Below are positions 54,736 to 63,594 of a stretch of DNA of 64,000 nucleotides, piece by piece. The position numbers and the translations under genes are program-made. A model generated the notes under the pieces. That model was not told where the DNA came from, did no database searches, and worked only from the letters and a program-made list of their open reading frames with translations. Source of the stretch: Capilliphycus salinus (lineage in GTDB: Bacteria > Cyanobacteriota > Cyanobacteriia > Cyanobacteriales > Microcoleaceae); assembly GCF_047276495.1 (NCBI RefSeq), contig NZ_CP178543.1, positions 6,014,001 through 6,078,000 on the forward strand, read 5' to 3'. Within the stretch, counting starts at the first letter, position 1, and every line of letters starts with the position of its first letter.

Positions 54736-54934
54736 AGAATTGAACTCCTCACCAAAACGGATGGAAAAACAACAACATTGGGAGTTAGGGATTCCTCACG
54801 ATTGAGGGGTGTCATTAATTTAACCCACTTCTCTCCCCGTTGAAAACTTGTAATCCTTTCTTTTGGTGTGTATTCACGATTCGTGCGATCAAAAATCCCC
54901 ACTCAAGGCTTCGATCACTTTAACCCGATTCTTT

Positions 54935-56071
54935 TTACCTTTTCAGTTCCTTTAACGCCTCTTGTGCCTTTTTCACCCCTTCAGTATCGCCCTGTTTTTC
55001 AAAAAGTTCGATCGCTTTTTCCAAAGCGGCGATCGCTTGTTGGTTGCGACCTCCCCGGCCTTTAATCGCCATTGCCAAGTTATAATGAGCATTGGCATTT
55101 TCCGGAGAGCGATCGATCACCCGTCGAAAACTGACAATCGCCCCAATATATTCCTCTCGCTGTAACTGAATTTCTCCAATCGCCGCATCCGCTTCCACCA
55201 AATTCGGATTAAAAGCCAAAGCCCTTTGATAAGCTTCGACCGCCCCATCTAAATCATTTTGAGCCTTCAACACTTCCGCAATTTGAAACTGAATCTCCCC
55301 ATCGCGAGGACTCAACGCCGCCGCCTGTTCAAACGCCGCAATCGCCCCCGGTTGATCTCCGCTTCGCAGCAACGCCACCCCCAACTTAATTTGAACGCTC
55401 GCTTCATTGGGTGCGAGTGTCGCCGCCTGTCGCAGAGTTTCAATGGCTTTAGGCGTATTTTCCTGACGCAACAACGCCATCCCCATCGAAGCGTAAGCCT
55501 GCCAATTATTCGGGTCTGAGGCAATCACCATTTCATAGGTTTTAACGGCACTGCTATAATCGCCTTGACGGAAGAAACTCACCGCCAACCCCAAATAGGC
55601 ATTGAGATTATCCGGTTTGAGACTGATGGCTTTGCGATAGGCATCGGCGGCGCCTTGATAATCTTCTATTTTGACCAAACTATAAGCTAAACCATATTGA
55701 AAATCTGCATTCTGCGGATCGAGAATTAAAGCATCTCGATAAAATTTAGCCGCCGCTTCGTAATTCCCTCGCAACGCTTCTAAATAAGCAATTCCCGAGT
55801 AAATCTTCGGATCGCTCGGATCGAGTCCCGCCGCTTGCACGTAAACCAGAAGTGCTTCATCAATTTTTCCGGCATCCACTAACTCCCGCCCTTGTTCGAG
55901 TAATTGGTTAAGCTGGTCGTTAGATTGAGTGTTGGCTTGAGCAATAACTTCAACCGAGTGAGCCATTTGGGGGGTTGCAGTGGCGACAAATCCGACTAAA
56001 ATACTACTGACAATCAATCGAATGGGTTTATACACGGCTTGTTTAGTGTGAGTGGTTCTAGAGTTCTGCAC
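54935..56071 (-). CDS. Exported TPR repeat protein
   Basis: A signal peptide (IRLIVSSILVGFVATATPQMAHS) is followed by about nine tandem tetratricopeptide repeats (each about 34 residues, A-x-x-x-Y-x-x-A-I-x-L-x-P pattern) from about 55 to 365. It would bind partner proteins outside the cytoplasm. Nothing in it identifies the partner. The open frame starts exactly at the signal peptide. Confidence 0.85.
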   Translation of the reverse strand: MQNSRTTHTKQAVYKPIRLIVSSILVGFVATATPQMAHSVEVIAQANTQSNDQLNQLLEQGRELVDAGKIDEALLVYVQAAGLDPSDPKIYSGIAYLEALRGNYEAAAKFYRDALILDPQNADFQYGLAYSLVKIEDYQGAADAYRKAISLKPDNLNAYLGLAVSFFRQGDYSSAVKTYEMVIASDPNNWQAYASMGMALLRQENTPKAIETLRQAATLAPNEASVQIKLGVALLRSGDQPGAIAAFEQAAALSPRDGEIQFQIAEVLKAQNDLDGAVEAYQRALAFNPNLVEADAAIGEIQLQREEYIGAIVSFRRVIDRSPENANAHYNLAMAIKGRGGRNQQAIAALEKAIELFEKQGDTEGVKKAQEALKELKR

Positions 56072-56279
56072 GGTTTTGATGACAAACGAGATCGGTCACA
56101 CAATTATGACTGATGTTGATGATAAAACAGTTCATGCCGATTGGTTACAAATCGGGGGAATGTTCTTAAGTCCAGAAGGCTCGATCCCCCCTGATGCAGA
56201 ATTCTGACAACGGCTTCGGACTTGAGTGAAGATCGCAAGATTGATTAATCTGTAGAAGTGTTCGCTGGGATGATTGAAT

Positions 56280-56667
56280 ATGAGTGATGAACAAGAGGTA
56301 TTGGCGGCGAATAAAGCTTTTTATCGGGCTTTTGAGAAAAAGGATCTCGAGGCGATGAGCGCTGTCTGGTCAAAAGGAACGGCGAGGCGCGTGTATTCAT
56401 CCCGGACGGGAGGTGATTTGCGGTTGGGAAGGGGTAAGATTGTCTTGGGAACAAATTTTTAAATCAACTCAGTATTTGGAGATTAATACCAATATTATTT
56501 CGACTGAGGTGAATGGGGATTTGGCTTATGTGGTTTTACTCGAAGAAGTGATGCAAGTTTCCGCTCGCCGTCGGATGAAAGCTGAATCAATGGCGACTAA
56601 TATTTTTACCCGCATGGCGAACAAATGGTATTTGATTCATCATCACGGTAGCCCGATTATCAGTTAA
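56280..56667 (+). pseudogene. NTF2-like/SnoaL-like domain gene with a frameshift
   Basis: The first frame (ATG 56280) gives a NTF2-like start (DEQEVLAANKAFYRAFEKKDLEAMSAVWSKGT seen as F-Y-R-A-F-E-K-K-D-L-E-A-M). Near 56385-56395 the frame shifts by one base, and the remaining family sequence continues in another frame (C-I-H-P-G-R-E-V-I-C-G-W-E, W-E-Q-I-F-K-S-T-Q-Y-L-E-I, A-Y-V-V-L-L-E-E-V-M, M-A-T-N-I-F, W-Y-L-I-H-H-H-G-S-P). The two parts together are one 130-residue protein. Either a real mutation or a sequencing error; the rest is undamaged. Its stop overlaps that of the convergent M48 gene. Confidence 0.85.
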
Positions 56668-57467
56668 TCTATTTTTTTTAAACTCGGGGGTAATGGCGAT
56701 CGCGTATCGAGTTCATAGCCCCGTTTTTGGATTAATTTTTCCAGCCGTTTAATTCGCGCTTCGGACGGGGGATGAGTTCGTAAAAAGGCGATAGTGTCTC
56801 CTTTTTCTAGGGCTTTGATTCGTTCAAAAAAGTCGGTGGCACCGGCGACATGACCGTAGTTTTCCTGTAATAGAGTTAAGCCAAATTCATCGGCTTGTCG
56901 TTCTTGGGATTGGGAAAATTGGGCGTTGGAAAGGGCGACGGTTGCGGTTTCTAAACTTCCAATATTTGGGAAAAATAGGGATAAAACCGTTTGGATAAAT
57001 AAACTGCGACTAATTCCTCGCAAATGGTCCCGATGGGCGAAATGGCCGAGTTCGTGTCCTAAAATCATCATTAACTCGTTTTCTGACTCGACTTGATTTA
57101 ATAACCCTTTAAAGATTACAATGCGATCGCCGGGAAGGGCGTATGCGTTAATGGTAGAATCGGGAATATATAAAACCCGATAATCTCGGTTTTCAAGTTC
57201 GGAGTCTAAATGGGTTTCTAAACCGTCTAAAAGTTGGTTTAATGTCGTTTGAGTGGGCGAAGGTTTAGCCTGACGTTCAAAAGCGGGAACGACTAACCGT
57301 CCGAGTTGCTGTTCAAATTGCGGGGGAACGAACCAAACCAACTGTTCAAACAGGAACCATAAAGCCGCGATACTGGCAATGATAAATCCTCCAAAAATTG
57401 CCAGTAAAATTAATAGCTGTCGGTTGCTTGGGGGCGGATTTCTTGAACTAAATTCGGGTTCTGACAT
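56664..57467 (-). CDS. M48 family zinc metallopeptidase, membrane-anchored
   Basis: 267 residues from the ATG at 57467. The zinc site is H138-E-L-G-H142 with third ligand Glu194 in Q-A-D-E-F-G. A hydrophobic anchor (LLILLAIFGGFIIASIAALWFLF) follows the N-terminal ten residues, so the protease domain lies on one side of the membrane. The M48B/Ste24-like fold is likely. A longer frame from 57539 adds 24 residues without support. Function: quality control or maturation of exported proteins in related families. Its stop overlaps the frameshifted NTF2-like gene by 4 bases. Confidence 0.88.
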   Translation of the reverse strand: MSEPEFSSRNPPPSNRQLLILLAIFGGFIIASIAALWFLFEQLVWFVPPQFEQQLGRLVVPAFERQAKPSPTQTTLNQLLDGLETHLDSELENRDYRVLYIPDSTINAYALPGDRIVIFKGLLNQVESENELMMILGHELGHFAHRDHLRGISRSLFIQTVLSLFFPNIGSLETATVALSNAQFSQSQERQADEFGLTLLQENYGHVAGATDFFERIKALEKGDTIAFLRTHPPSEARIKRLEKLIQKRGYELDTRSPLPPSLKKID

Positions 57468-57552
57468 GGAAATAAAATGATTTTCAATTAATGACAATCT
57501 TACCGATAATTCTGTTGTTTGCGGGTTGATTTCAGTCACCCGTCACCAATGT

Positions 57553-57703
57553 TGTAGGGGCGGGTTCTATCTAAATCTATCTTACCCAGAAATAAGTTAG
57601 ATAAACCCGCCCCAACCCGTGAACAGTTTTTCCCCGACACCGGGGCGGGTTTATATCAATTATCTGTAGGAAATGATCAATAATTGCGGAACCCGCCCCT
57701 ACA
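57553..57703. repeat. Two inverted copies of the TGTAGGGGCGGGTT palindromic unit
   Basis: Unit one spans 57553-57613 (TGTAGGGGCGGGTT to AAACCCGCCCC). Unit two is in the opposite direction at 57642-57703 (ends CGCCCCTACA). The outer ends are inverted repeats of each other, so the 151-bp whole has MITE-like form. The same unit, once, is at 22944-23003. It lies between the M48 gene and the AIM24 genes. Confidence 0.75.
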
Positions 57704-57741
57704 GGGTAGAATTTTTGAGTGAAATCTAGATAAATATAAAG

Positions 57742-58443
57742 CTACTCCGAACTACTTTTAATCGGTCGAAATGGGTCTAAAAAGTTTAACAAAGAGATTA
57801 ATTGACGGGATTGAATCCATAATTTACCCTGACCTCGAAAGCGACAAACTAACCCTTCCCCGCCCAAAATTCCCGTTTTCAAATTCTTAAACGATAAACC
57901 GCCAATTAATTCCACATTGTAATCTAGCGTATCTTCAAACGCCACAATATAACCCGTATCCACAACATAATCCCCCTCAACCGGAATCTCCAAAATTCCC
58001 CCGTAAGAACTTAACCAAATATCCCCCTCACCGGTCGCCCGAATTAAGAACAAAGATTCCCCGCTAAAAAACCCTTTAAACCCCTGAAAATTTGTATCCA
58101 GATTCACCTCAGTTCCCGACGCCACAAACCCCGAAGATTGAATCATCAATCCCCTTCCATTCAAATAATAATGTTGAATATCCCCCGGAATTCCCGGAGA
58201 AATAAACAACTGTCCGGGTTTATTTTTAGCGGTAAATTCACTCAGAAAAAGCGACTCCCCACTCAACATTCTTCCCACCCCTTTCATCAGTCCGCCTTTC
58301 ATTTTAGACTGCATTTGAATACAACTATCCATCGCCGCCATCGCCCCGGATTCAACAATAACGGTTTGATAGGGTTGTAAGTCCAATCTCAACGAAGCAT
58401 AAGAGGGAGAATGTTCAATTTGATAAGCAATTTGATTTGACAT
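57742..58443 (-). CDS. AIM24 family protein (copy 1 of 3)
   Basis: 234 residues of a double-stranded beta-helix (TIGR00266/AIM24 family; bacterial members of unknown function). Family marks: V-E-S-G-A-M-A-A-M-D, M-K-G-G-L-M-K-G-V-G-R-M-L-S-G-E-S-L-F, F-x-G-x-G-x-L-W-I-Q-S-R, and F-K-G-F-F-S-G-E-S-L-F. No signal peptide; cytosolic or membrane-surface. ATG at 58443 is preferred to the ATG at 58476, since the family begins M-S-N-Q-I-A-Y-Q-I. It is followed by two paralogues in the same direction with 16-50 base gaps (an operon). Confidence 0.85.
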   Translation of the reverse strand: MSNQIAYQIEHSPSYASLRLDLQPYQTVIVESGAMAAMDSCIQMQSKMKGGLMKGVGRMLSGESLFLSEFTAKNKPGQLFISPGIPGDIQHYYLNGRGLMIQSSGFVASGTEVNLDTNFQGFKGFFSGESLFLIRATGEGDIWLSSYGGILEIPVEGDYVVDTGYIVAFEDTLDYNVELIGGLSFKNLKTGILGGEGLVCRFRGQGKLWIQSRQLISLLNFLDPFRPIKSSSE

Positions 58444-58492
58444 TGTTTCAGTCCCGATTAATTTTATCACCGTCAATTTTTGATTTTAAAAC

Positions 58493-59176
58493 CTAACTTT
58501 CTTTCGCAGGTAAACGCGGCCCGACCAACTGTCCAAACGCCGTCGAATTATGGGTTTGACAGTATAATTTTCCCCGTCCTCGAAACCGACAAACCAAACC
58601 TTCTCCCCCCAAAAATGCACCCAACCAACTCGAACCCGGTTTGGTAATTTCAAAGTTTAAGGTTTTTTCAAAGGCGACAATATGACCCGTATCAACAATA
58701 TATTCATCCTCAACATCAACCTCATAAATGCCGCCAAAGGAGTTAATCAAAACATCCCCCTGACCCGTCAAATCTAACCAAAAAATATTTTCGCCCGAAA
58801 AGAAAGATTTAAACCCTTGAAACCCCAAATCAATATCAACATCCGAATGGCTGGCTAAATAAGAAGTCGCCTGTACAACCAACCCCGAACCCGTAACTTG
58901 ATAATGCAAAATATCGCCCAACAACTTCGGGGCTAAAAACACTTCTCCGCCCGAAATGGGAGAACGAAAAACGCTCAAAAACAGCGATTCTCCCCCAACC
59001 ATTCGTTTTAAGCCGCCTAAAATTCCGCCCCCTTTTCCTTGTCGTAAAGTTGTGCTAGTATTAATAGATTCGCTCATGGCAACCATAGCGCCAGCTTCAG
59101 CAACTAATTCTTCGCGAGCGTCTAAAGTTACCCGAGCAATTGCACAGTCGGGCTGTTGTAAAATTTTAATTTTCAT
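58493..59176 (-). CDS. AIM24 family protein (copy 2 of 3)
   Basis: 227 residues of the same family: V-A-E-A-G-A-M-V-A-M-S, M-V-G-G-E-S-L-F-L-S-V-F, F-Q-G-F-K-S-F-F-S-G-E-N-I-F and C-R-F-R-G-R-G-K-L-Y. It is the middle of the three tandem paralogues. The three differ much from one another, so they are not a recent duplication; distinct roles or a hetero-oligomer are possible. Confidence 0.85.
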   Translation of the reverse strand: MKIKILQQPDCAIARVTLDAREELVAEAGAMVAMSESINTSTTLRQGKGGGILGGLKRMVGGESLFLSVFRSPISGGEVFLAPKLLGDILHYQVTGSGLVVQATSYLASHSDVDIDLGFQGFKSFFSGENIFWLDLTGQGDVLINSFGGIYEVDVEDEYIVDTGHIVAFEKTLNFEITKPGSSWLGAFLGGEGLVCRFRGRGKLYCQTHNSTAFGQLVGPRLPAKES

Positions 59177-59197
59177 AAATTGCGTCCTGTAATGAAA

Positions 59198-59866
59198 TCA
59201 ACGATATTTGGGACTGAGAAACCTTACCAAACCATCAACACTGCGAGACTGTAAATAGATCACCCCATTTCCCCGAATTTTATTAATAAAACCTTCCCCG
59301 GAAGTCAGAGAACCGAACAAACCCCCCGCCAACCCAACACTCATTTTAATTCCGGCTTCGTAGGCGACTAAATGACCGTTATCGACGATAAATTCTTCAG
59401 TAATTTGTTTTTGAGTAATGCCGCCATAACCCCCAAAAAAAACCAAACCGGGTCCGGTTACTTTCAGTTTAAACAACCCTTCTCCCGCAAACCAACTGGC
59501 AAACCCCGCCCATCCCACACCTAGTTTAACTTTTTTGCTACTGCCAATATAGGCACCCGGTTGAAAACAAAGTTGTTGTCCTGACTGCAATTCTACTGCT
59601 ACAATATCACCGATAACCGATTGAGACAGAACTACCTGTAAGAGTTGATTCGTATTGTTGGTAAATGTATTGACAAACAGCGATTCTCCGCCAAACATTT
59701 TTTTAACGAGGGCAGAGAAAAACCCACCTGAGAAAGTCGTCTTCATGGAGATTTTTCCCTCCATCCCGACCATCGCCCCTGCTTCGGCTGTTAGACTGTC
59801 ACCCGGTTCTAGTGTCATAAAAATAGTCGCAAAGGCAGGTTTGTAACGAATTTGATATTGCATCAC
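59198..59866 (-). CDS. AIM24 family protein (copy 3 of 3)
   Basis: 222 residues: L-T-A-E-A-G-A-M-V-G-M-E, M-F-G-G-E-S-L-F-V-N-T-F, and F-A-S-W-F-A-G-E-G-L-F-K-L. First gene of the three in transcription order (minus strand, right to left). It is followed 21 bases later by copy 2. The divergent ksgA gene starts 100 bases to the right. Function unknown in bacteria; the yeast namesake supports mitochondrial inner-membrane organisation. Confidence 0.85.
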   Translation of the reverse strand: MMQYQIRYKPAFATIFMTLEPGDSLTAEAGAMVGMEGKISMKTTFSGGFFSALVKKMFGGESLFVNTFTNNTNQLLQVVLSQSVIGDIVAVELQSGQQLCFQPGAYIGSSKKVKLGVGWAGFASWFAGEGLFKLKVTGPGLVFFGGYGGITQKQITEEFIVDNGHLVAYEAGIKMSVGLAGGLFGSLTSGEGFINKIRGNGVIYLQSRSVDGLVRFLSPKYR

Positions 59867-59965
59867 AGCGACTTCCTTTTGTTAAAATTTTAGTCTAACT
59901 ACAAGTTAGCTAATCCTTTTTCCAGAAAGCTGGAAACTTTACAAAAAAACATACAGAAAAACACC

Positions 59966-60796
59966 ATGTCTCATCCCCGCAAACAGTTCGCCCAACACTG
60001 GCTTCGCAGCCCTACCGCTTTGAACCAAATTGTCAACGCCGCCCAATTATCAACCGACGATAACATTTTAGAAATCGGCCCCGGAACCGGAGTCTTAACC
60101 GAACGTCTGTTAACATTGGCTAAAACGGTTTTGGCGGTAGAAATTGACCGAGATTTATGTAAAAAGTTAGTTCAAAAATTCGGCAAGCTTGACAATTTTT
60201 TACTTTTGCAAGGCGATATCCTGAACCTTCCCCTAGAAGACTATCTGAAAGATTTTCCCAACTTTCAAAACCCCAACAAAGTGGTTGCTAATATTCCCTA
60301 CAATATTACCGGGCCGATTCTGGAAAAACTCTTGGGAAATATCGCCCAACCCAATTTGAACCCCTACGATTTAATGGTATTATTAGTTCAGAAAGAAGTC
60401 GCCGAACGTCTGTGTGCGGGACCGGGTTCTAGAACATTTGGGGCGCTGTCGGTGCGAGTTCAATATTTGGCCGAATGCGAGTTAATTTGTCAGGTGCCAG
60501 CGAAAGCCTTTTATCCGCCTCCGAAAGTAGATTCTGCGGTGGTGCGGTTGCGTCCCCGCCCCCTGGAACATCCGGCTGAAAACCCCAAAAATCTGGAAAT
60601 GGCGGTAAAATTGGGATTCGCCAGCAAACGGAAAATGTTACGAAATAATTTAAAAAGTGTGATAGATCGCGATCGCCTGAGCCAAATTCTGGAACAATTA
60701 AAAGTTAATCCCCAAGCTCGTGCCGAAGATTTGAGCGTTGAGCAGTGGGTGAGTCTGAGTAACCAACTGGTTCATTTGACCTCTGAAAACCCCTAA
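59966..60796 (+). CDS. ksgA: 16S rRNA (adenine1518-N6/adenine1519-N6)-dimethyltransferase
   Basis: KsgA/RsmA dimethylates two adjacent adenines of the 16S rRNA 3' hairpin late in 30S assembly. Motifs: E-I-G-P-G-T-G (SAM binding, about 36-42), the catalytic N109-I-P-Y, the C-terminal basic helix K-R-K-M-L-R-N-N-L. Length 276 is normal. It is the first gene of a ksgA-ispE-DUF3082 set with 9-35 base gaps, a pairing known from other bacteria. Confidence 0.96.
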   Translation: MSHPRKQFAQHWLRSPTALNQIVNAAQLSTDDNILEIGPGTGVLTERLLTLAKTVLAVEIDRDLCKKLVQKFGKLDNFLLLQGDILNLPLEDYLKDFPNFQNPNKVVANIPYNITGPILEKLLGNIAQPNLNPYDLMVLLVQKEVAERLCAGPGSRTFGALSVRVQYLAECELICQVPAKAFYPPPKVDSAVVRLRPRPLEHPAENPKNLEMAVKLGFASKRKMLRNNLKSVIDRDRLSQILEQLKVNPQARAEDLSVEQWVSLSNQLVHLTSENP

Positions 60797-60805
60797 TTAA
60801 TTCTC

Positions 60806-61747
60806 ATGCGTTCTTACTCCCTAATTGCTCCGGCTAAAATTAACCTATACTTAGAAATAATTGGCGATCGCCCCGATGGTTATCACGAACTGGCGATGGT
60901 ACTTCAAAGTATATCGCTGGCCGATCAAATTGACATTCGGCCGATAGAAATTGATACAATATTCGTTCAATGTGATAGCGCCGCAGTTCCCAACGATAAC
61001 ACCAACTTGGCGTATCGGGCGGCGGCATTGATGGCCCAACAATTCCCCGAGGCGATGGCGCAATATGGCGGCGTGGAAATTACCATCAAAAAACGAATCC
61101 CCGTAGCGGCGGGTTTGGCGGGGGGTTCAACCGATGCGGCGGCGGTGTTGGTGGGTTTGGATTTATTATGGCAATTGGGACTGACTCAGGGCGAATTAGA
61201 GGACCTCGCCGCCCAAATTGGTTCCGATGTTCCCTTCTGTATCAAAGGCGGCACCGCTTTGGCAACGGGGCGGGGTGAAGTGCTTTCGCCGTTGGTTAAT
61301 TTGGATAACTTGTACGTGGTGTTGGCAAAATACCGCAGTTTGGCTATTTCGACGCCTTGGGCCTACAAAACCTACCGCACCCAGTTTGGCGATACTTACG
61401 TTAGGGAAGCCGAAGATTTACAAAGTCGGCGTCAGCGGGTACATTCGGGGGGAATGGTTTCGGCTATTATGCAGCGAGACGGCGCGAAAATTGGTCAACT
61501 TCTGCACAATGATTTAGAAAAAGTCGCGTTACCCGAACATCCGGAAGTTTTGAAACTGCGAGAAGCTTTTGCCTCTCAAAATGTATTGGGTACAATGATG
61601 TCAGGTTCCGGGCCGACCGTGTTTGCGTTAACCGAATCCGAACGGCAGGCTTTAGAAGTAGCAGAAACCGTTCGCAAGCAACTGGCAAATCCCGATTTAG
61701 ACTTCTGGACGGCTAAATTGAGTTCAACGGGAATTACCCTAGCCTAG
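60806..61747 (+). CDS. ispE: 4-diphosphocytidyl-2-C-methyl-D-erythritol kinase
   Basis: IspE phosphorylates CDP-methylerythritol in the MEP (non-mevalonate) isoprenoid pathway that supplies carotenoids, phytol and quinone tails. It is a GHMP kinase: K11 in A-P-A-K-I-N-L, the ATP loop P-V-A-A-G-L-A-G-G-S-T-D-A-A (about 99-112), D141 in G-S-D-V-P-F and M-S-G-S-G-P-T. It begins 9 bases after the ksgA stop, so translation is likely coupled. Confidence 0.96.
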   Translation: MRSYSLIAPAKINLYLEIIGDRPDGYHELAMVLQSISLADQIDIRPIEIDTIFVQCDSAAVPNDNTNLAYRAAALMAQQFPEAMAQYGGVEITIKKRIPVAAGLAGGSTDAAAVLVGLDLLWQLGLTQGELEDLAAQIGSDVPFCIKGGTALATGRGEVLSPLVNLDNLYVVLAKYRSLAISTPWAYKTYRTQFGDTYVREAEDLQSRRQRVHSGGMVSAIMQRDGAKIGQLLHNDLEKVALPEHPEVLKLREAFASQNVLGTMMSGSGPTVFALTESERQALEVAETVRKQLANPDLDFWTAKLSSTGITLA

Positions 61748-61782
61748 TTTATTTAGTTTACCATATTTTTTATCAAAAATCA

Positions 61783-62124
61783 ATGAGCGAATCCCCTTCT
61801 AAATCTAACGCTGAATCTTCTAAAAACAACCTCGACGGCGTGACTCCCTTTCGCTGTTTAAGTAATGCTGCGGTGTTGGGAAGTATTGCCACAGCCCTGT
61901 ATTTTTTAACCCGTTCCGTTACCCAAACCTACGCCGCCAAACCCATTCATTCCGATAATATTGCAGTCGTTCAAATGTCTGTAACTGTTAGAACTTTAGT
62001 CACGGGTTTATGTATGATGGGAACGGGCGTATTTGCCTTTCTCACGTTCGGGTTAATTTTTGTCGCCATTCAGCTTTCTGTTCAGCGTATTTTCAAAAAA
62101 GATACCCCCTCATCTGAGACTTAA
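61783..62124 (+). CDS. DUF3082 family protein
   Basis: 113 residues. Two membrane helices (NAAVLGSIATALYFLTRSV and VRTLVTGLCMMGTGVFAFLTFGLIFVAIQL) separated by a short hydrophilic loop with T-Q-T-Y-A-A-K-P-I-H-S-D-N-I-A-V. This is the DUF3082 pattern found in cyanobacteria; function unknown. Thirty-five bases after ispE in the same direction, so co-transcribed. Confidence 0.82.
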   Translation: MSESPSKSNAESSKNNLDGVTPFRCLSNAAVLGSIATALYFLTRSVTQTYAAKPIHSDNIAVVQMSVTVRTLVTGLCMMGTGVFAFLTFGLIFVAIQLSVQRIFKKDTPSSET

Positions 62125-62428
62125 TTTTAAGGTCATGGAACTGTTGGCGACATGGACTTAAAAATATTTAAGTCTTGTTTTGTAATATCCATATATGAAA
62201 GAATAATTACGATTAACACTCAGTATATGGTGCTTTATATTGTGCCGGAATCAATATAACAAACTGTATAAAGTTCAATCTACTGATTTATACTTAGAAC
62301 GTCTCGAATATTAACAGGTTAATCAAAAAAATTCAGTATATTTCCTGAAAAAAAATAATACATACAATCATATATTGACGCAGATTATAGCTATAAGCTA
62401 CGATGAATAAAAAGCTTTGGTAATATCT
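62125..62428. other. AT-rich intergenic region
   Basis: It marks a change to more AT-rich sequence than the ksgA-ispE block. It has no frame of note and no clear terminator. A short palindrome near 62385-62402 (T-A-G-C-T-A-T-A-A-G-C-T-A) is the only structure I saw. Confidence 0.35.
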
Positions 62429-62824
62429 ATGAATAAGTCAGAGGCGATTAATTTACTTACGAAGCAAGGATGGACAAAAGCAGATGCCAAGCGAGCTTTG
62501 GAGGAGATTGATTTTAGTGAGAATCCTAATCAAGAAACTATTCTCCAAAAAACCGCATCGTTTTCAGGTTATGAACTCAATAAACGTCAGCGGAGTCAAG
62601 CTGCTCAGAAGGGTTTAGTTACCAAGAAAAATAATGAGATAGAGCGGATAAAAAAAGAAAACGCTGCAAAGATTAATCAATTTGAAAGAGACGTACAGGA
62701 AGAGCGTGGTTTTTGGCAGGGGCTTCTTGAATTCTTGGGTTACAAAGATCAAAAGTCTGCTTTTCAAAATTCAATGAATGAATACGTTATTAATGAGGAC
62801 GATAACAAAAATGACATTGCATAA
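62429..62824 (+). CDS. Hypothetical protein with UBA-like helical N-terminus
   Basis: 132 residues, first of a three-gene set. The first ~30 residues (EAINLLTKQGWTKADAKRALEEIDF, seen as G-W-T-K-A-D-A-K-R-A-L) have the form of a UBA- or CUE-like three-helix bundle, which binds proteins. A charged helix follows (K-K-N-N-E-I-E-R-I-K-K-E-N). Start at ATG 62429; the frame opens at TTG 62417, which adds only four residues. No catalytic motif. It overlaps the next gene by 14 bases. Confidence 0.6.
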   Translation: MNKSEAINLLTKQGWTKADAKRALEEIDFSENPNQETILQKTASFSGYELNKRQRSQAAQKGLVTKKNNEIERIKKENAAKINQFERDVQEERGFWQGLLEFLGYKDQKSAFQNSMNEYVINEDDNKNDIA

Positions 62825-63224
62825 TCGATCTCAGCAGATGAGTCAAACAGTAACTCGTAAACAATTACAAGCTTACGGGATGTCTAAATATCATACGCAA
62901 GCTATAACAAAAGGTTTGACTCCTAAAGGCAAACGGGGGCAAGCGTGCGTTTATAGTTTAATCGAAGTTGTTGCTGCCACTAAAGACTATGTGCAACGGC
63001 CTAATGTTAAGCTGTCTACTCGTGAAGCTTTAGAAGGAGTTTTAACTACTTTACTGGAACTTTTAGGAAATGTAGTAGAAGTACCTTTTTCAATAGGAAC
63101 TGATCCTGAACTGCGTCAATTAGTTACAAAGCTTAATCAAGCAATGGCTAAAACAGATGCTTCTCTAGCTGCGCTCAAAGCCGATGCTGCTGAAATTAAT
63201 CAGAAATATGATATGATGCCATGA
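62811..63224 (+). CDS. Hypothetical protein, MerR-like N-terminus, shares a segment with the HNH protein
   Basis: 137 residues. The N-terminus (V-T-R-K-Q-L-Q-A-Y-G-M-S-K-Y-H-T-Q-A-I-T) looks like a short winged HTH that begins with R-K-Q-L. Residues 111-134 (A-M-A-K-T-D-A-S-L-A-A-L-K-A-D...) match residues 14-37 of the next protein at 16 of 24 positions. The start is uncertain: ATG 62811 has GAGGA 11 bases upstream; ATG 62838 is possible. Its stop overlaps the next ATG (ATGA), so the two are translationally coupled. Confidence 0.6.
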   Translation: MTLHNRSQQMSQTVTRKQLQAYGMSKYHTQAITKGLTPKGKRGQACVYSLIEVVAATKDYVQRPNVKLSTREALEGVLTTLLELLGNVVEVPFSIGTDPELRQLVTKLNQAMAKTDASLAALKADAAEINQKYDMMP

Positions 63225-63583
63225 CTACTCTACATCAACTGATTGCTAATCTACTATCTGCCATGAAAAGAACGGATACATCCTTATCGGCTTTAAAGGC
63301 TGATGTACCTGAAATAGAAGCTAAGTATGACCCTGTGAAGTTAGCTCGTTCCCGATTTAATTCTTGGCGTGACAGCAATGACGGAAAAACCTTCAAAGAT
63401 CGTCTCTACAGGAAACAGAAAGGGCAATGTGCTAATCCTGACTGTCATAGAGATTTACCCATTGACTACTTGGAAATAGATCATAAATTGCCAATTACGA
63501 CTCATCATCAATTGGCTTTAAAGAAAAGTAATATGCAGTTACTATGCACTCCTTGTAATCGAAAGAAAAGCTCTAGAATCTAA
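63221..63583 (+). CDS. HNH endonuclease
   Basis: 120 residues. A HNH nuclease domain with four structural cysteines: C70-x4-C75 and C109-x2-C112, with the catalytic E-I-D87-H88 and N104. These nucleases cut DNA (homing, restriction or defence). Residues 1-37 share the module of the preceding protein. The ATG is in the ATGA overlap with the upstream stop. Nothing identifies the target; the tight three-gene arrangement suggests a single function. Confidence 0.85.
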   Translation: MTTLHQLIANLLSAMKRTDTSLSALKADVPEIEAKYDPVKLARSRFNSWRDSNDGKTFKDRLYRKQKGQCANPDCHRDLPIDYLEIDHKLPITTHHQLALKKSNMQLLCTPCNRKKSSRI

Positions 63584-63594
63584 TGTAATAGTGT

